Shown here: positions 17,513 to 25,560 of the stretch, piece after piece
Numbering within the stretch: the stretch's first letter is position 1
Layout: every line of letters begins with the position of its first letter
Source of the DNA: Knoellia sp. S7-12
GTDB lineage: Bacteria > Actinomycetota > Actinomycetes > Actinomycetales > Dermatophilaceae
Length of the DNA stretch: 64,000 bases
Direction: 5' to 3'
NCBI RefSeq assembly: GCF_040518285.1
Contig: NZ_CP155449.1
Span: 2,852,001 to 2,916,000 of the forward strand
Translations under genes and position numbers: made by a program
Notes under the pieces: generated by a model
What the model was told of the DNA's origin: nothing
Databases searched by the model: none
Seen by the model: only the letters and a program-made list of their open reading frames with translations

Positions 17513-18409
17513 ATGACTGCAGCCACCCACTCGCCACCGTTCCCCATGCTCGTGGACCGCGACACGTGGTCTGCGCTCGAGGCGAACCACCAGGAGCGGG
17601 TTGACGCGGCCACATCCGCACATCGGGCCCGACGAGGCCTGGGGGTGCCCCATCCGATCGAGGACTTCCTCTTCAGCTACTACTCCACGAAGCCCGCCCA
17701 GCTGCGGCGTTGGCATCCGGGAGTGGGCGTGCGTCTCGAGGGAGCGGCCGGACTGGAGCGCGCGCCATGGAAGCACTATCGGGTCATCGGGGACGCCGTC
17801 GAGGTCGACGTGGAGGCGTTCGTTGCGGCGCGCGGGCGCGCGGTCGAGTTCATCGGCCGACTTCTTGCTGCCACGGCCAGCCGACCCGCCCGGCTGGGTT
17901 GCTTCGGACTCCATGAGTGGGCCATGGTCTACCGCGCGTCCGACGGCGACGTGCGCCACGAGCAGGTGCCATTGCGGCTCAGCCAGGCAGAGACCGACTC
18001 GGTCGTCGAACGTCACCAGATCACCTGCAGCCACTTCGACGCGTTTCGCTTCTTCACGCCAGATGCGTTGTCGCGCAACGCGATCCAGCCGACGCGCGAC
18101 TCGCAGGTGGAACTGGAACAGCCGGGCTGCCTGCACGCCGGGATGGACCTCTACAAGTGGGCGACGAAGCTGACGCCGATCGTCCCGGGCGACCTCACGA
18201 TGGACTGTTTCGATCTGGCCATGGAGATCCGCCTTCTGGACATGCAGGCCTCGCCGTATGACCTCTCGGGCTACGAGGTCGAACCGGTGAGGATTGAGAC
18301 GGCAGTCGGCAAGACGGCATACATGGAGCGTCAGCGAGCGTTCGCCGAGCGGTCCAACGATCTGCGCCACCGTCTGCTCGCCGTCGTGGCGGACGTCAGT
18401 CGGGGGTGA
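17513..18409 (+). CDS. Putative 3-methyladenine DNA glycosylase-like protein
   Basis: 298 residues, cytosolic. The sequence (HPIEDFLFSYYSTKPAQLRRWHPG, GCFGLHEWAMVYR, RFFTPDALSRN) matches an actinobacterial family usually annotated as 3-methyladenine DNA glycosylase, but I do not see an HhH or AlkA motif, and the annotation may be historical. Treat the function as tentative. Its last 14 bases overlap the end of the convergent arfB. Confidence 0.6.
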   Translation: MTAATHSPPFPMLVDRDTWSALEANHQERVDAATSAHRARRGLGVPHPIEDFLFSYYSTKPAQLRRWHPGVGVRLEGAAGLERAPWKHYRVIGDAVEVDVEAFVAARGRAVEFIGRLLAATASRPARLGCFGLHEWAMVYRASDGDVRHEQVPLRLSQAETDSVVERHQITCSHFDAFRFFTPDALSRNAIQPTRDSQVELEQPGCLHAGMDLYKWATKLTPIVPGDLTMDCFDLAMEIRLLDMQASPYDLSGYEVEPVRIETAVGKTAYMERQRAFAERSNDLRHRLLAVVADVSRG

Positions 18410-18851
18410 CGCGACCGCGGCCGGACTTCACGTTGCCGCGACGCTTCTTGGCGTCGAGTCGGCGGCGTTGGGAGCCACGAGTGGGTCGCGTCGGACGCCG
18501 AGTTGGCGGCGCCGGAGCCAGCGCATCCCGCAACAGGTTGGCGAGGCGCTCTCGAGCCGCGGCTCGGTTGCGCAGCTGCGATCGGTACTCCGACGCCGCG
18601 ACCACGAGCCGTCCTTGCACGAGGCTCGACTCCAGCACCTCGAGGACACGCTCGATCTGGGTCGGCGTCAGGGACGTGGACGCGGCCGGGTCGAAGACGA
18701 GCTCGACCCGGCTGTCGGTGGTGTTGACGCCCTGCCCACCCGGGCCCGACGAACGACTGAACCGCTCGACAAGGTCAGCAGCGTCGATGACGAGACCACC
18801 CGGCATACCGGGTCCTGGCCTCACCACGAGATCGCCGATTCCGGTCGTCAC
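18396..18851 (-). CDS. arfB: Ribosome-rescue hydrolase ArfB
   Basis: 151 residues. Releases peptides from stalled ribosomes: the catalytic GGQ is in RSSGPGGQGVNTTDSRVEL, and the basic C-tail (RRPTRPTRGSQRRRLDAKKR) fits the mRNA entry channel, as in ArfB/YaeJ. It has no codon-recognition domain, which separates it from RF1/RF2. The GTG start at 18851 overlaps the GNAT stop by four bases, so they are translated as a pair. Confidence 0.93.
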   Translation of the reverse strand: MTTGIGDLVVRPGPGMPGGLVIDAADLVERFSRSSGPGGQGVNTTDSRVELVFDPAASTSLTPTQIERVLEVLESSLVQGRLVVAASEYRSQLRNRAAARERLANLLRDALAPAPPTRRPTRPTRGSQRRRLDAKKRRGNVKSGRGRVTPD

Positions 18852-19303
18852 AGCAACGGCACTGCACGGGCCGCAGTGAGCTCAGCCATGATCTCGTCAT
18901 CCACGGGCACGTCGCTCTCGACGAAACCGAGATCGACATACATCGCTCGCGCGGCAACGTTCTCGGGTTGGTAGGACAGTCGGACGGCCGTGACGTTGGG
19001 CTTCGCGAAGAGCCAGCGGATCAGCGTGACCATGGCTGCCCGTCCGACTCCCTTCCCCTGCTCGCCAGCGTCGACCATCACGCCACCGATCCAGTGCATC
19101 TGGTCGTCGTCATCCCATCCCCACATGACATGGCCGACGATGATGTCGTCGGCGTGGACACCCAGCGAGTGCCACTCGCCCTCACGCTGCGACAGCAACA
19201 AGTAGCGGGCCGCGCTCGGGGGCACGAAGCCACGCTGGTCATCGCGCGGCGCGACGTCGGCGATGTCGCGCCAGTTCGCGTCGGTCACGGCGACCAGGGT
19301 CAC
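18848..19303 (-). CDS. GNAT-family N-acetyltransferase
   Basis: 151 residues. Acetyl-CoA binding motif A is GVMVDAGEQGKGVGRAAM (the Q/RxxGxG/A signature), followed by the motif B helix and PENVAARAMYVDLGF near the end. N-terminal DANWRDIADVAPRDDQRGFV resembles spermidine/diamine acetyltransferases, but the substrate is uncertain. The GTG at 19303 is chosen because it opens directly into the fold; there is no strong ribosome site, so an upstream start is possible. Confidence 0.82.
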   Translation of the reverse strand: MTLVAVTDANWRDIADVAPRDDQRGFVPPSAARYLLLSQREGEWHSLGVHADDIIVGHVMWGWDDDDQMHWIGGVMVDAGEQGKGVGRAAMVTLIRWLFAKPNVTAVRLSYQPENVAARAMYVDLGFVESDVPVDDEIMAELTAARAVPLL

Positions 19304-19475
19304 GCGTCGGGCAGCGCTGTCGAGGACACCCCCGTTGATGACGTCCGCCGTGCCCTCTGCCCCACCGTCGCCCGTCACACCGCCATCATCCGTGCCGGGA
19401 CACCCGGCTGTCGAGGACGTTTCGTGATCGAGGCGCTCAGGGCCGGATGCGGCATCAGCGCGGGACCGGCTCACG

Positions 19476-20681
19476 TCACGAGCTGTAGTAGCCGTAGTCG
19501 AGGGCATAGAGACCGCGCAGCGTCGGGTACTCCGCCGTCGTCCACAGCTCCCCCCGGCCACCCCAGTAGCTGAAGTCCTCGGTGCCCACCGGAAGATGGT
19601 TGCCCCAGCTCTCCAGCGCCCCGGACGACGGCGTGTAGCGGTAGACGTCCCCGCGGTCGTTGTCCGTGCCGGGAGCCGAACCTCCGTCGCTCTGGCTGAG
19701 ATAGAGGCGCCCATTGACGAACACCCCACCCTGGAGACTGTCGACACCGATGTTCCAGGCGCCGTCGGCACCAGCCACCGTCGAGGTCTCCGCAATCAGC
19801 TGCGAGGTCTCGTCGAGGTTGTAGCGCACGGTGCGCGGCGAGGTCTGCGCCGTGTCACCGGGTGCGCGGTACTCGGTCGCGACGAGGGTGTCCGGGGATG
19901 TGGTGCGGTCGATCGCCACGGACGAGTAGCGAAACGACCCCTGGCGGGCGTAGCGGTGGACCTGCGGCGCGACGTACTTGTAGCCGTAGGCGCCATAACC
20001 CGACGCGGTCTTGCCGATGGCATCCGTGATGGCGGTGTTGACGCTCCAGATCCGACCCATGTCGAAGACCCGGATGCCCGTGGTGTCAGCGACGTAGAGA
20101 TAGCGGCCGTACCAGGCGAGACCTCCCGCGTGCGTGCTCGCGATCGAGAACGTCGGCGACGTCGAGGTTCCACCGGGAACGGCGAGGAGGACGTGGCGGT
20201 ACTTGGCGTTGGCGCGGTCGAGGATCGAGACGCGAGCGCCCTTGTTGGTGCCGCCGTCGTGGTCATACCAAGAGGTGGCAATGAGCGATCGGCCACCCGC
20301 GGTCGTGCCGGCTCCACCGTAGGCGTCATAGGTTGTCGAAACGCCCTGCGCGTACCACTGCTCCGTGTCGTTGTCATCGCTCGCCCAGCAGTACTTCTTC
20401 GTGACGTGAGGTAGCACCGAGGTGCACGACGAACCGGTCGGGCCCACGCGGTTGGCGTCCGCGGCGACAGTGTCGAGGCTGACGTTGGGCAGCGCGGCGT
20501 CAAGAGCGCCCAGCACCGCGCTCGAGCTGCTCGAGCGGGTGAGGTTGAAGCCGGTCGTCGGGATCGGCGACGCAGCCTGCGCCGCGCCCACCCCGATCGA
20601 ACCGACGACCACGGCGGCAGCGGCCGACGCCACCACCGCACGGAAGAACCCCTTGGCCCCGAGAACGCGCTGTCTATGCAT
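19476..20681 (-). CDS. Secreted protein of unknown function, propeller-like
   Basis: 401 residues. Signal peptide at residues 1-36 (basic start, AVVASAAAAVVVGSIGVG, cleavage after AQAA). The mature part has repeated strand segments such as GGLAWYGRYLYVADTTGIRVF and GGVFVNGRLYLSQSDGG, ending DFSYWGGRGELWTTAEYPTLRG, which suggests a beta-propeller. Two cysteines (SSCTSVLP, KKYCWAS) may pair. I know no function for this family, though similar proteins occur in actinomycetes. It is the last gene before the cimA terminator on the same strand. Confidence 0.7.
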   Translation of the reverse strand: MHRQRVLGAKGFFRAVVASAAAAVVVGSIGVGAAQAASPIPTTGFNLTRSSSSSAVLGALDAALPNVSLDTVAADANRVGPTGSSCTSVLPHVTKKYCWASDDNDTEQWYAQGVSTTYDAYGGAGTTAGGRSLIATSWYDHDGGTNKGARVSILDRANAKYRHVLLAVPGGTSTSPTFSIASTHAGGLAWYGRYLYVADTTGIRVFDMGRIWSVNTAITDAIGKTASGYGAYGYKYVAPQVHRYARQGSFRYSSVAIDRTTSPDTLVATEYRAPGDTAQTSPRTVRYNLDETSQLIAETSTVAGADGAWNIGVDSLQGGVFVNGRLYLSQSDGGSAPGTDNDRGDVYRYTPSSGALESWGNHLPVGTEDFSYWGGRGELWTTAEYPTLRGLYALDYGYYSS

Positions 20682-20740
20682 GTGCTTCCCCTCCGGTCAG
20701 TCGGGGTCGAAGTGACCCCCTACTGAAGGCTAGGGGCGCC

Positions 20741-20789
20741 CGTGCTGCGACGCATCCGCTGGACGCGGCCAGCGGATGCGGCCAGCACG
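20741..20789 (-). terminator. Terminator-like two-part hairpin downstream of cimA
   Basis: CGTGCTG/CAGCACG outer arms and GCATCCGCTG/CAGCGGATGC inner arms are perfect, with small internal bulges and an 8-base loop. It starts about 20 bases after the cimA stop and precedes the secreted-protein gene, so it most likely ends the cimA transcript. Confidence 0.7.
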
Positions 20790-20809
20790 TCGGGCGTGCC
20801 GCAAACTGC

Positions 20810-22423
20810 TCAGCGCGCGGGCACCCCGGCACGGAGCAGGCCGTAGGTGACGCTCTCGACGAGTGCCATCCAGCTCGCTTCGAGGATGTTGGGTGCGACG
20901 CCGATGGTCTCCCACGTGAACTCACCGTCGCTGGTCTCGATGAGCACCCGCGTCACGGCGTCAGTGCCGTGGGCGGCGTCAAGGATGCGCACGCGGTAGT
21001 CGATGAGCTCGAGGTGCTCGACCTCGGGGTATGCCGGAGCGAGCGCGAGCCGCAACGCGTGGTCGAGTGCGTTGACCGGACCGTTGCCCTCACCGGTGCG
21101 CAGGACACGTTTGCCACCGGCGGTGAGCTTGACGGTCGCCTCCGACAGCGCGTCGCCTGCGGTCTGCGAGTCGGTGATGACGCGCCATGACTCGATCTCG
21201 AAGAATGCCGGGAGTGCCCCCTCGATCTCGCGACGCAGCAGGAGCTCGAAGCTCGCGTCGGCCGCGTCGAAGGTGTAGCCCCGCAGCTCGAGGTCCTTGA
21301 CCCGAGCGAGCACCTTCTTGACCAAGGCACTGTCCGCCTCGTTGTCCGGGTCGAGCTCAAAGCCGAGCTCACGCGACTTGAGCTCGATCGACGCTCGCCC
21401 GGCCATGTCGGAGATGAGCATGCGCATGTCGTTGCCCACGTGCTTGGGATCCAGGTGCTGATAGAGATCGGGGTCGACCTTGATCGCGCTGGCGTGCAGA
21501 CCCGCCTTGTGCGCGAACGCACTCGCGCCAGTGTAGGGCTGACGTGAGTAGGCCGGCACATTGGTGATCTCACTGATGGCGTGGCTGATCCGCGTCGACT
21601 CCTGCAGCAGGTGCGGGTCCATGACCTCGCGTCCCACCTTGAGCTGAAGGTTGGCGACGACGGTGACGAGGTTGGCGTTGCCGGTGCGCTCGCCGTAGCC
21701 GTTGATGGTGCCCTGGACATGGGTCGCGCCGGCGTCGACGGCGGCCATCGAGTTGGCCACGGCGCAGCCAGTGTCGTTGTGGCAGTGGATGCCGAGCCGG
21801 GCATCTCCATTCGCCGCGTCCAGCCCGAGGGCATCGACGACGTCCGTGACAACGTCCCATACCTGGCCCGGCAGCATGCCGCCGTTGGTGTCACAGAGCG
21901 CCGCGACCTCCGCACCCGACTCGAGCGCGACGCGAAGTGCCTCGATCGCATAGGTGCGGTCCACGGCATACCCGTCGAAGAAGTGCTCCGCGTCCAGGAA
22001 GACGCGCCGCCCCTCCCCGCGCAGGAACGACACCGTGTCGCGGATCATCTCGAGGTTCTCGGCGGGTGTGGTGCGCAGTGCCCGCTCGACGTGGCCCACG
22101 TGCGACTTCGCGACGAGGGTGACGACCGGCGCCTGGCTGTCGATGAGCGCCCGGACCAGCGGGTCCGTCGATGCCTTGCCGCCGACCCGGCGCGTCGCAC
22201 CGAACGCCGCGAGCGTGGCGTTCTTGAGGGTGAGTTCGGTGGCGGCCCGGGCGAAGAACTCCGTGTCCTTGGGGTTCGCGCCGGGCCAGCCACCTTCGAT
22301 GAAGCCGACTCCGAGGTCGTCGAGGTGCGACGCAATCGTGAGCTTGTCCACGACGGAGAGGTTGAGGCCCTCCTGCTGGGCACCGTCACGCAAGGTGGTG
22401 TCGTAGACGTGCAAGTCGCTCAT
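20810..22423 (-). CDS. cimA: (R)-citramalate synthase
   Basis: Condenses acetyl-CoA and pyruvate to citramalate, entry to isoleucine without threonine. 537 residues with DRE-TIM metallolyase motifs: VYDTTLRDGAQQEG at the start, VFLDAEHFFDGY, the metal site GIHCHNDTGCAVANS, GTINGYGERTGNANL, and a C-terminal LeuA dimer (allosteric) domain from about residue 400. The HFFDG signature and GYGERTG loop fit CimA rather than LeuA. The ATG at 22423 (GAGG 8 bases upstream) is preferred over the in-frame ATG at 22444. A leader peptide and terminator precede it. Confidence 0.92.
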   Translation of the reverse strand: MSDLHVYDTTLRDGAQQEGLNLSVVDKLTIASHLDDLGVGFIEGGWPGANPKDTEFFARAATELTLKNATLAAFGATRRVGGKASTDPLVRALIDSQAPVVTLVAKSHVGHVERALRTTPAENLEMIRDTVSFLRGEGRRVFLDAEHFFDGYAVDRTYAIEALRVALESGAEVAALCDTNGGMLPGQVWDVVTDVVDALGLDAANGDARLGIHCHNDTGCAVANSMAAVDAGATHVQGTINGYGERTGNANLVTVVANLQLKVGREVMDPHLLQESTRISHAISEITNVPAYSRQPYTGASAFAHKAGLHASAIKVDPDLYQHLDPKHVGNDMRMLISDMAGRASIELKSRELGFELDPDNEADSALVKKVLARVKDLELRGYTFDAADASFELLLRREIEGALPAFFEIESWRVITDSQTAGDALSEATVKLTAGGKRVLRTGEGNGPVNALDHALRLALAPAYPEVEHLELIDYRVRILDAAHGTDAVTRVLIETSDGEFTWETIGVAPNILEASWMALVESVTYGLLRAGVPAR

Positions 22424-22570
22424 TCGGGTGGCCTCGATCTTCATCTCTGCGTCGGCTTCGTCAAAACGTGTGCCTCAAGTGTCGCTGTCGACCTGCGCTG
22501 CCGCTCGGGCGGCCGGGGGTGTGGCGGCCGAGCCTTCTGTCCGGCCGACTCAGGCTCACCGTCGTCGACC

Positions 22571-22602
22571 AAACAAAAAGACCCCCCAGGTGTGGGAGGT
22601 CT
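22571..22602 (-). terminator. Attenuator terminator upstream of cimA
   Basis: Read on the - strand: AGACCTCCC, six-base loop ACACCT, GGGGGGTCT, then TTTTTG. A classical intrinsic terminator with a U run, placed 150 bases before the cimA start and just after the leader peptide, so it is in position to end transcription before cimA. Confidence 0.8.
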
Positions 22603-22631
22603 GCGCGACGAACGGCGTTCGTTCGTCGCGC
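22603..22631 (-). promoter_or_regulatory. Hairpin overlapping the cimA leader stop codon
   Basis: GCGCGACGAAC and GTTCGTCGCGC form a perfect 11-bp stem with a 7-base loop. It begins at the leader-peptide stop codon and ends one base before the terminator stem, so a ribosome stalled in or finishing the leader would mask it. This is the geometry of a pause or antitermination hairpin in attenuators. Confidence 0.65.
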
Positions 22632-22675
22632 TAGTCGATAATGACGGTGGCGGTGGCCACGGACATGAGGGTCAC
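22631..22675 (-). CDS. Leader peptide of cimA (14 residues)
   Basis: GTG 22675 to TAG 22631, MTLMSVATATVIID. Valine, isoleucine, threonine and alanine dominate and VII lies next to the end. It is followed at once by a hairpin and a U-run terminator, then cimA. Low isoleucine or valine charging should stall the ribosome in the VII codons and favour readthrough. No strong ribosome site precedes the GTG, so the leader may be leaderless. Its existence is inferred from context and composition, as the peptide is too short for homology. Confidence 0.7.
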   Translation of the reverse strand: MTLMSVATATVIID

Positions 22676-22790
22676 GGGGAGAGACTGACATGCCCGACCA
22701 GCATTCGGGAAGGGCTGTCCACATCGCGGTCGATGCAGAGCATTTCGGAGTATGCCGTCCGCTCGCCTTCGCTCACTAGGCTCAGCTCCC

Positions 22791-23252
22791 ATGGGAGAGA
22801 CACTGCACCTCACCGCCATCCTCGAACCGCGCGGGCCCGCAGGTGGGTTCGCGTTCACCGACGAGCAGGTCGCCGCGATGGGTGATGGCGCCAAGGTCTT
22901 TCCCGTGATCGTGACCATCAACGGCAGGGCCATCGCGCTCCGGCTCGCGCGCATGGGCGACGAGAACCTGGTCGGCTTCAGCAAGGCCGCGCGGGCACAG
23001 GCCGGGGTCGAACTCGGCGACGAGGTGACCTTTGACATCGCTGCGGACCTGACTCCGCGCACGGTCGAGGTCCCGGACGATCTCGCTGCCGCGCTCGCCG
23101 CGGACCCCGACGTCGAGAAGGCCTTCGACGCCATGGCCTACTCACACCGCAAGGAGTACGTCCGGTGGGTCACCGAGGCCAAGCGCGAACAGACCCGTCT
23201 CGACCGCATCGCCAAGACCATCGAGATGGTGCGCGAGGGCAAGACCCGCTGA
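22791..23252 (+). CDS. YdeI/OmpD-associated family protein with DUF1905 domain
   Basis: 153 residues. The N-terminal half is a DUF1905 OB-like domain (GETLHLTAILEPRG, VFPVIVTINGRAIALRLARM, LGDEVTFDIAADLTPR); the C-terminal half is the short YdeI helix bundle (DDLAAALAADPDVEKAFDA, SHRKEYVRWVTEAKREQT, RIAKTIEMVREGK). Function unknown; YdeI relatives affect cationic peptide tolerance in enterics. Divergent from the cimA leader, with 115 bases between starts carrying one GTATGCCG copy. Confidence 0.88.
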   Translation: MGETLHLTAILEPRGPAGGFAFTDEQVAAMGDGAKVFPVIVTINGRAIALRLARMGDENLVGFSKAARAQAGVELGDEVTFDIAADLTPRTVEVPDDLAAALAADPDVEKAFDAMAYSHRKEYVRWVTEAKREQTRLDRIAKTIEMVREGKTR

Positions 23253-23273
23253 CCCGCTCCCCCATGTGAGCGC

Positions 23274-24560
23274 TCAGCCGGTGCGTCGACGACCCACCCG
23301 GTCGCGCGACGTCGTGCCGTCAAGGCGGGCCCGGTCGGCGGCAGCGCGCCCGACATGCCACCCTTCCGCATCGCGAACGGACTGGGTTCTGCGTCGCGTG
23401 AGCGAGGGGAACCACTCGCCCACCACGTGCTCGACCTTCTCGGTCCGGGCCGCCATGAGCGGGACGAGCTCCTGACCTCTCGAGCTGGCCGCTGATGCGG
23501 CCGACTCCATCTCGGCGGCTGCGACCAGGGCGAGCCGCTCACCGATCCGGTGGGCGTAGGCGGTGAGGAACGACGAACGGAAGGCCCTGGTCCGGCTGCG
23601 TCCGCGGTAGTCCGCGCGCGAGCCCTCGGCCATCATCGCGGTGTTGGCCTGGACGAGGAGAGACGTGAAGAGCAGCTCGACGCCCTCGAGGTCGGACTCG
23701 AAGCCGATCACCGTGCCGAAGCCGAGCTCACGCGTCCAGATCATGCGGCACCGGTTGGCCGTGGCCACGGCGGTGAGCAGCGAGGCCTTCGGGCCGTCAT
23801 ATGGCGTGTCGATCCCGATCCGGCGACCTTGTGGCCCGCCGTCAAGCGCGCCCTCCCCGTCCTCGTCGGCAAGAAGTGCGACGTCGATGCTGTGTCGCGC
23901 CATCAGCGCCTGCGCACCAGCAGTGAAGGTTTCGGCCTCCGCGGCGAAGTTCGTCGACTCCGCCTTGGCGAGCAGCAGACGGACCCGCTCGAGGATCCGC
24001 GAGTCCACGTCGGCAGGTTGCCCCGAGGGAGAGTTCTTTGCCGCGGAGGTCGCCGACGGACGGAAAACTCCCGGCAACGGCGTGAGCCGCTCGATCACGG
24101 GAACCCACTGGAGCAGATGCATGGCCGTCAGGGCCCGTGAGATCAGACTCAGCCAGTCGACCCCGCGCTGGCGATGCGCGTCGAGCCAGGTCTGCGAGCG
24201 CGACCACCAGACACCGCCTTCGAGCGCCTGGAGCTGGGCCATGAAGGTCGGGTCAACCGTCGCCGGGGCATAGCGGTCAAGCTCGTCGGAAATGGCGTCG
24301 AGGACGAAGGCCTGATCGTCGGTCGTGAGCCGCCGGACCGCCATCCGGTGGACGTCGGAGGGCTGCCATCCGCGTTGCCAGGCGCCGGCCGTCGCGTCAC
24401 GGATGCCGACGACGAGTGCCGTGACGACCGTGCGCGATCCCTCGGCCGTCGCGCACCTCTGCGCCAACTCCACGGTGACGTCGTCGAACGCGCGAGTGCG
24501 GTTGAGGTTCAGTGACCGGATCGCCAGGTCGACGAGTTCCGCCTCGGTGGTGCTGCTCAT
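23274..24560 (-). CDS. DUF2786 domain protein
   Basis: 428 residues, cytosolic. A central segment ILERVRLLLAKAESTNFAAEAETFTAGAQALMARHSID is the DUF2786 signature, followed by a C-terminal domain with YRGRSRTRAFRSSFLTAYAHRIGERL. The N-terminal 170 residues are helical and charged. The family occurs in actinobacteria and phages; role unknown, a nucleic-acid function is sometimes suggested. The ATG at 24560 follows AGGGGAG, which decides the start over upstream frames. Convergent with the YdeI-type gene, and divergent from the promoter at 24687. Confidence 0.8.
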   Translation of the reverse strand: MSSTTEAELVDLAIRSLNLNRTRAFDDVTVELAQRCATAEGSRTVVTALVVGIRDATAGAWQRGWQPSDVHRMAVRRLTTDDQAFVLDAISDELDRYAPATVDPTFMAQLQALEGGVWWSRSQTWLDAHRQRGVDWLSLISRALTAMHLLQWVPVIERLTPLPGVFRPSATSAAKNSPSGQPADVDSRILERVRLLLAKAESTNFAAEAETFTAGAQALMARHSIDVALLADEDGEGALDGGPQGRRIGIDTPYDGPKASLLTAVATANRCRMIWTRELGFGTVIGFESDLEGVELLFTSLLVQANTAMMAEGSRADYRGRSRTRAFRSSFLTAYAHRIGERLALVAAAEMESAASAASSRGQELVPLMAARTEKVEHVVGEWFPSLTRRRTQSVRDAEGWHVGRAAADRARLDGTTSRDRVGRRRTG

Positions 24561-24674
24561 GGGCTCCCCTGGTGACGTGTGAACGCCCAGCATTGCACCG
24601 GCGACCGACGCCAGGTTCCGCTCGAGCGGGCCTGTGGACAACGGCATACCCAACCCTTGCCCTGTGGACGACAC

Positions 24675-24722
24675 GTCAACATGTCGTTGACATAGCCATG
24701 CTGTCAACCTATGGTTGACAGC
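24675..24722 (+). promoter_or_regulatory. Promoter with two matching palindromic operators
   Basis: TTGACA at 24687-24692, a 17-base spacer, then TATGGT at 24710-24715; transcription would start at about 24722, directly at the ATG of the next gene. Two copies of GTCAAC-N5-GTTGAC at 24675-24691 and 24703-24719 cover the -35 and -10 boxes, 28 bases centre to centre. The second extends to a perfect 9-bp-arm palindrome (24701-24721). A dimeric repressor could bind both and block the promoter. Confidence 0.8.
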
Positions 24723-24995
24723 ATGGCAAAAACATTGGGTCTGCGAACCTCCAGGGCCACCGACCTGACGTCGGGCAGTGTCTGCGTCCTGCTCGGCGCG
24801 GTCGCCCTGATGCTGTCTCGCGGACGGGATGGTTTCGACAAGGGACTCTTCCAGGGCGCCACCGTCGCGCTCATGATTCTCGGCGCCTACCTCCTGGGAT
24901 CAGCCATCCGAGCCCGCAACGACGCCACACCCGGCGTCGAGGGCGAGAGCCACGGGGACGACGACCTCTGGCTGCCGAGCCGTGACAAGCACTGA
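24723..24995 (+). CDS. Small membrane protein, two helices, unknown function
   Basis: 90 residues with two predicted helices (LTSGSVCVLLGAVALML and LFQGATVALMILGAYLLGS) joined by a short RGRDGFDKG loop, and an acidic C-tail (GESHGDDDLWLPS). The ATG at 24723 is chosen because the promoter predicts a leaderless transcript from there; the ATG at 24711 would lie inside the -10 box. It overlaps the next gene by 14 bases. Confidence 0.7.
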   Translation: MAKTLGLRTSRATDLTSGSVCVLLGAVALMLSRGRDGFDKGLFQGATVALMILGAYLLGSAIRARNDATPGVEGESHGDDDLWLPSRDKH

Positions 24996-25560
24996 GACCG
25001 TCGGCGACGCCGTGGGGCACAGCGCCCTCGTCGACGCCATCGGCACCGCGATCCTCACGTCCGCACCCGGCGACGACCCCCTTGCCCTCGTCCGCCACGC
25101 TGCCTGCGCCGAGGCGGCGGTCCGTGACCTCCTCCAACAGTCCGTCGGCGCTGCCCGCGCCGGTGGCCACAGCTGGGCCGCCATCGGGACCGAACTTGGG
25201 ATGACGCGACAGGCCGTCCAGCAGCGCTTCGGGGACCGCTCCACGGGCGACCCGGTCTCTGCCGAGCAGCGGTGGCTCGGCCCGGTCACCGCCTTCGACG
25301 AGATGGCCGAACTCGAGATCGCCGGCCGACGGGGATGGCACACGGTCCGCGCCGGCATGCTGCGCCACCTCGTCGTCCACACACCCACGCAGTGGGAGCA
25401 CAAGCGCGTCGTGTGGACCGGGTCGCTCAAGAGATACGAGAAGGACGGATGGGTCGTGGGCTGCCGCGCCCTTCCCTGGATCTATCTCGTCCGTGACACC
25501 GGGCTCCCCGCCGAGGGCGCAGCGGATCAGGAAGGCGCAGGAACGCCGAGCGTGAGGTAG
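24982..25560 (+). CDS. Helix-turn-helix protein of unknown family
   Basis: 192 residues. Residues about 55-85 contain SWAAIGTELGMTRQAVQQRFG, a clear helix-turn-helix of the sort in actinobacterial proteins often annotated only as HTH. The remainder (EQRWLGPVTAFDEMAELEIAG, RAGMLRHLVVHTPTQWEHKR) is alpha/beta and may bind a ligand. GTG start at 24982, coupled to the small membrane protein upstream. It is the obvious candidate to bind the two operators at 24675-24721. Its 3' end overlaps the convergent methyltransferase by 34 bases. Confidence 0.72.
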   Translation: MTSTETVGDAVGHSALVDAIGTAILTSAPGDDPLALVRHAACAEAAVRDLLQQSVGAARAGGHSWAAIGTELGMTRQAVQQRFGDRSTGDPVSAEQRWLGPVTAFDEMAELEIAGRRGWHTVRAGMLRHLVVHTPTQWEHKRVVWTGSLKRYEKDGWVVGCRALPWIYLVRDTGLPAEGAADQEGAGTPSVR

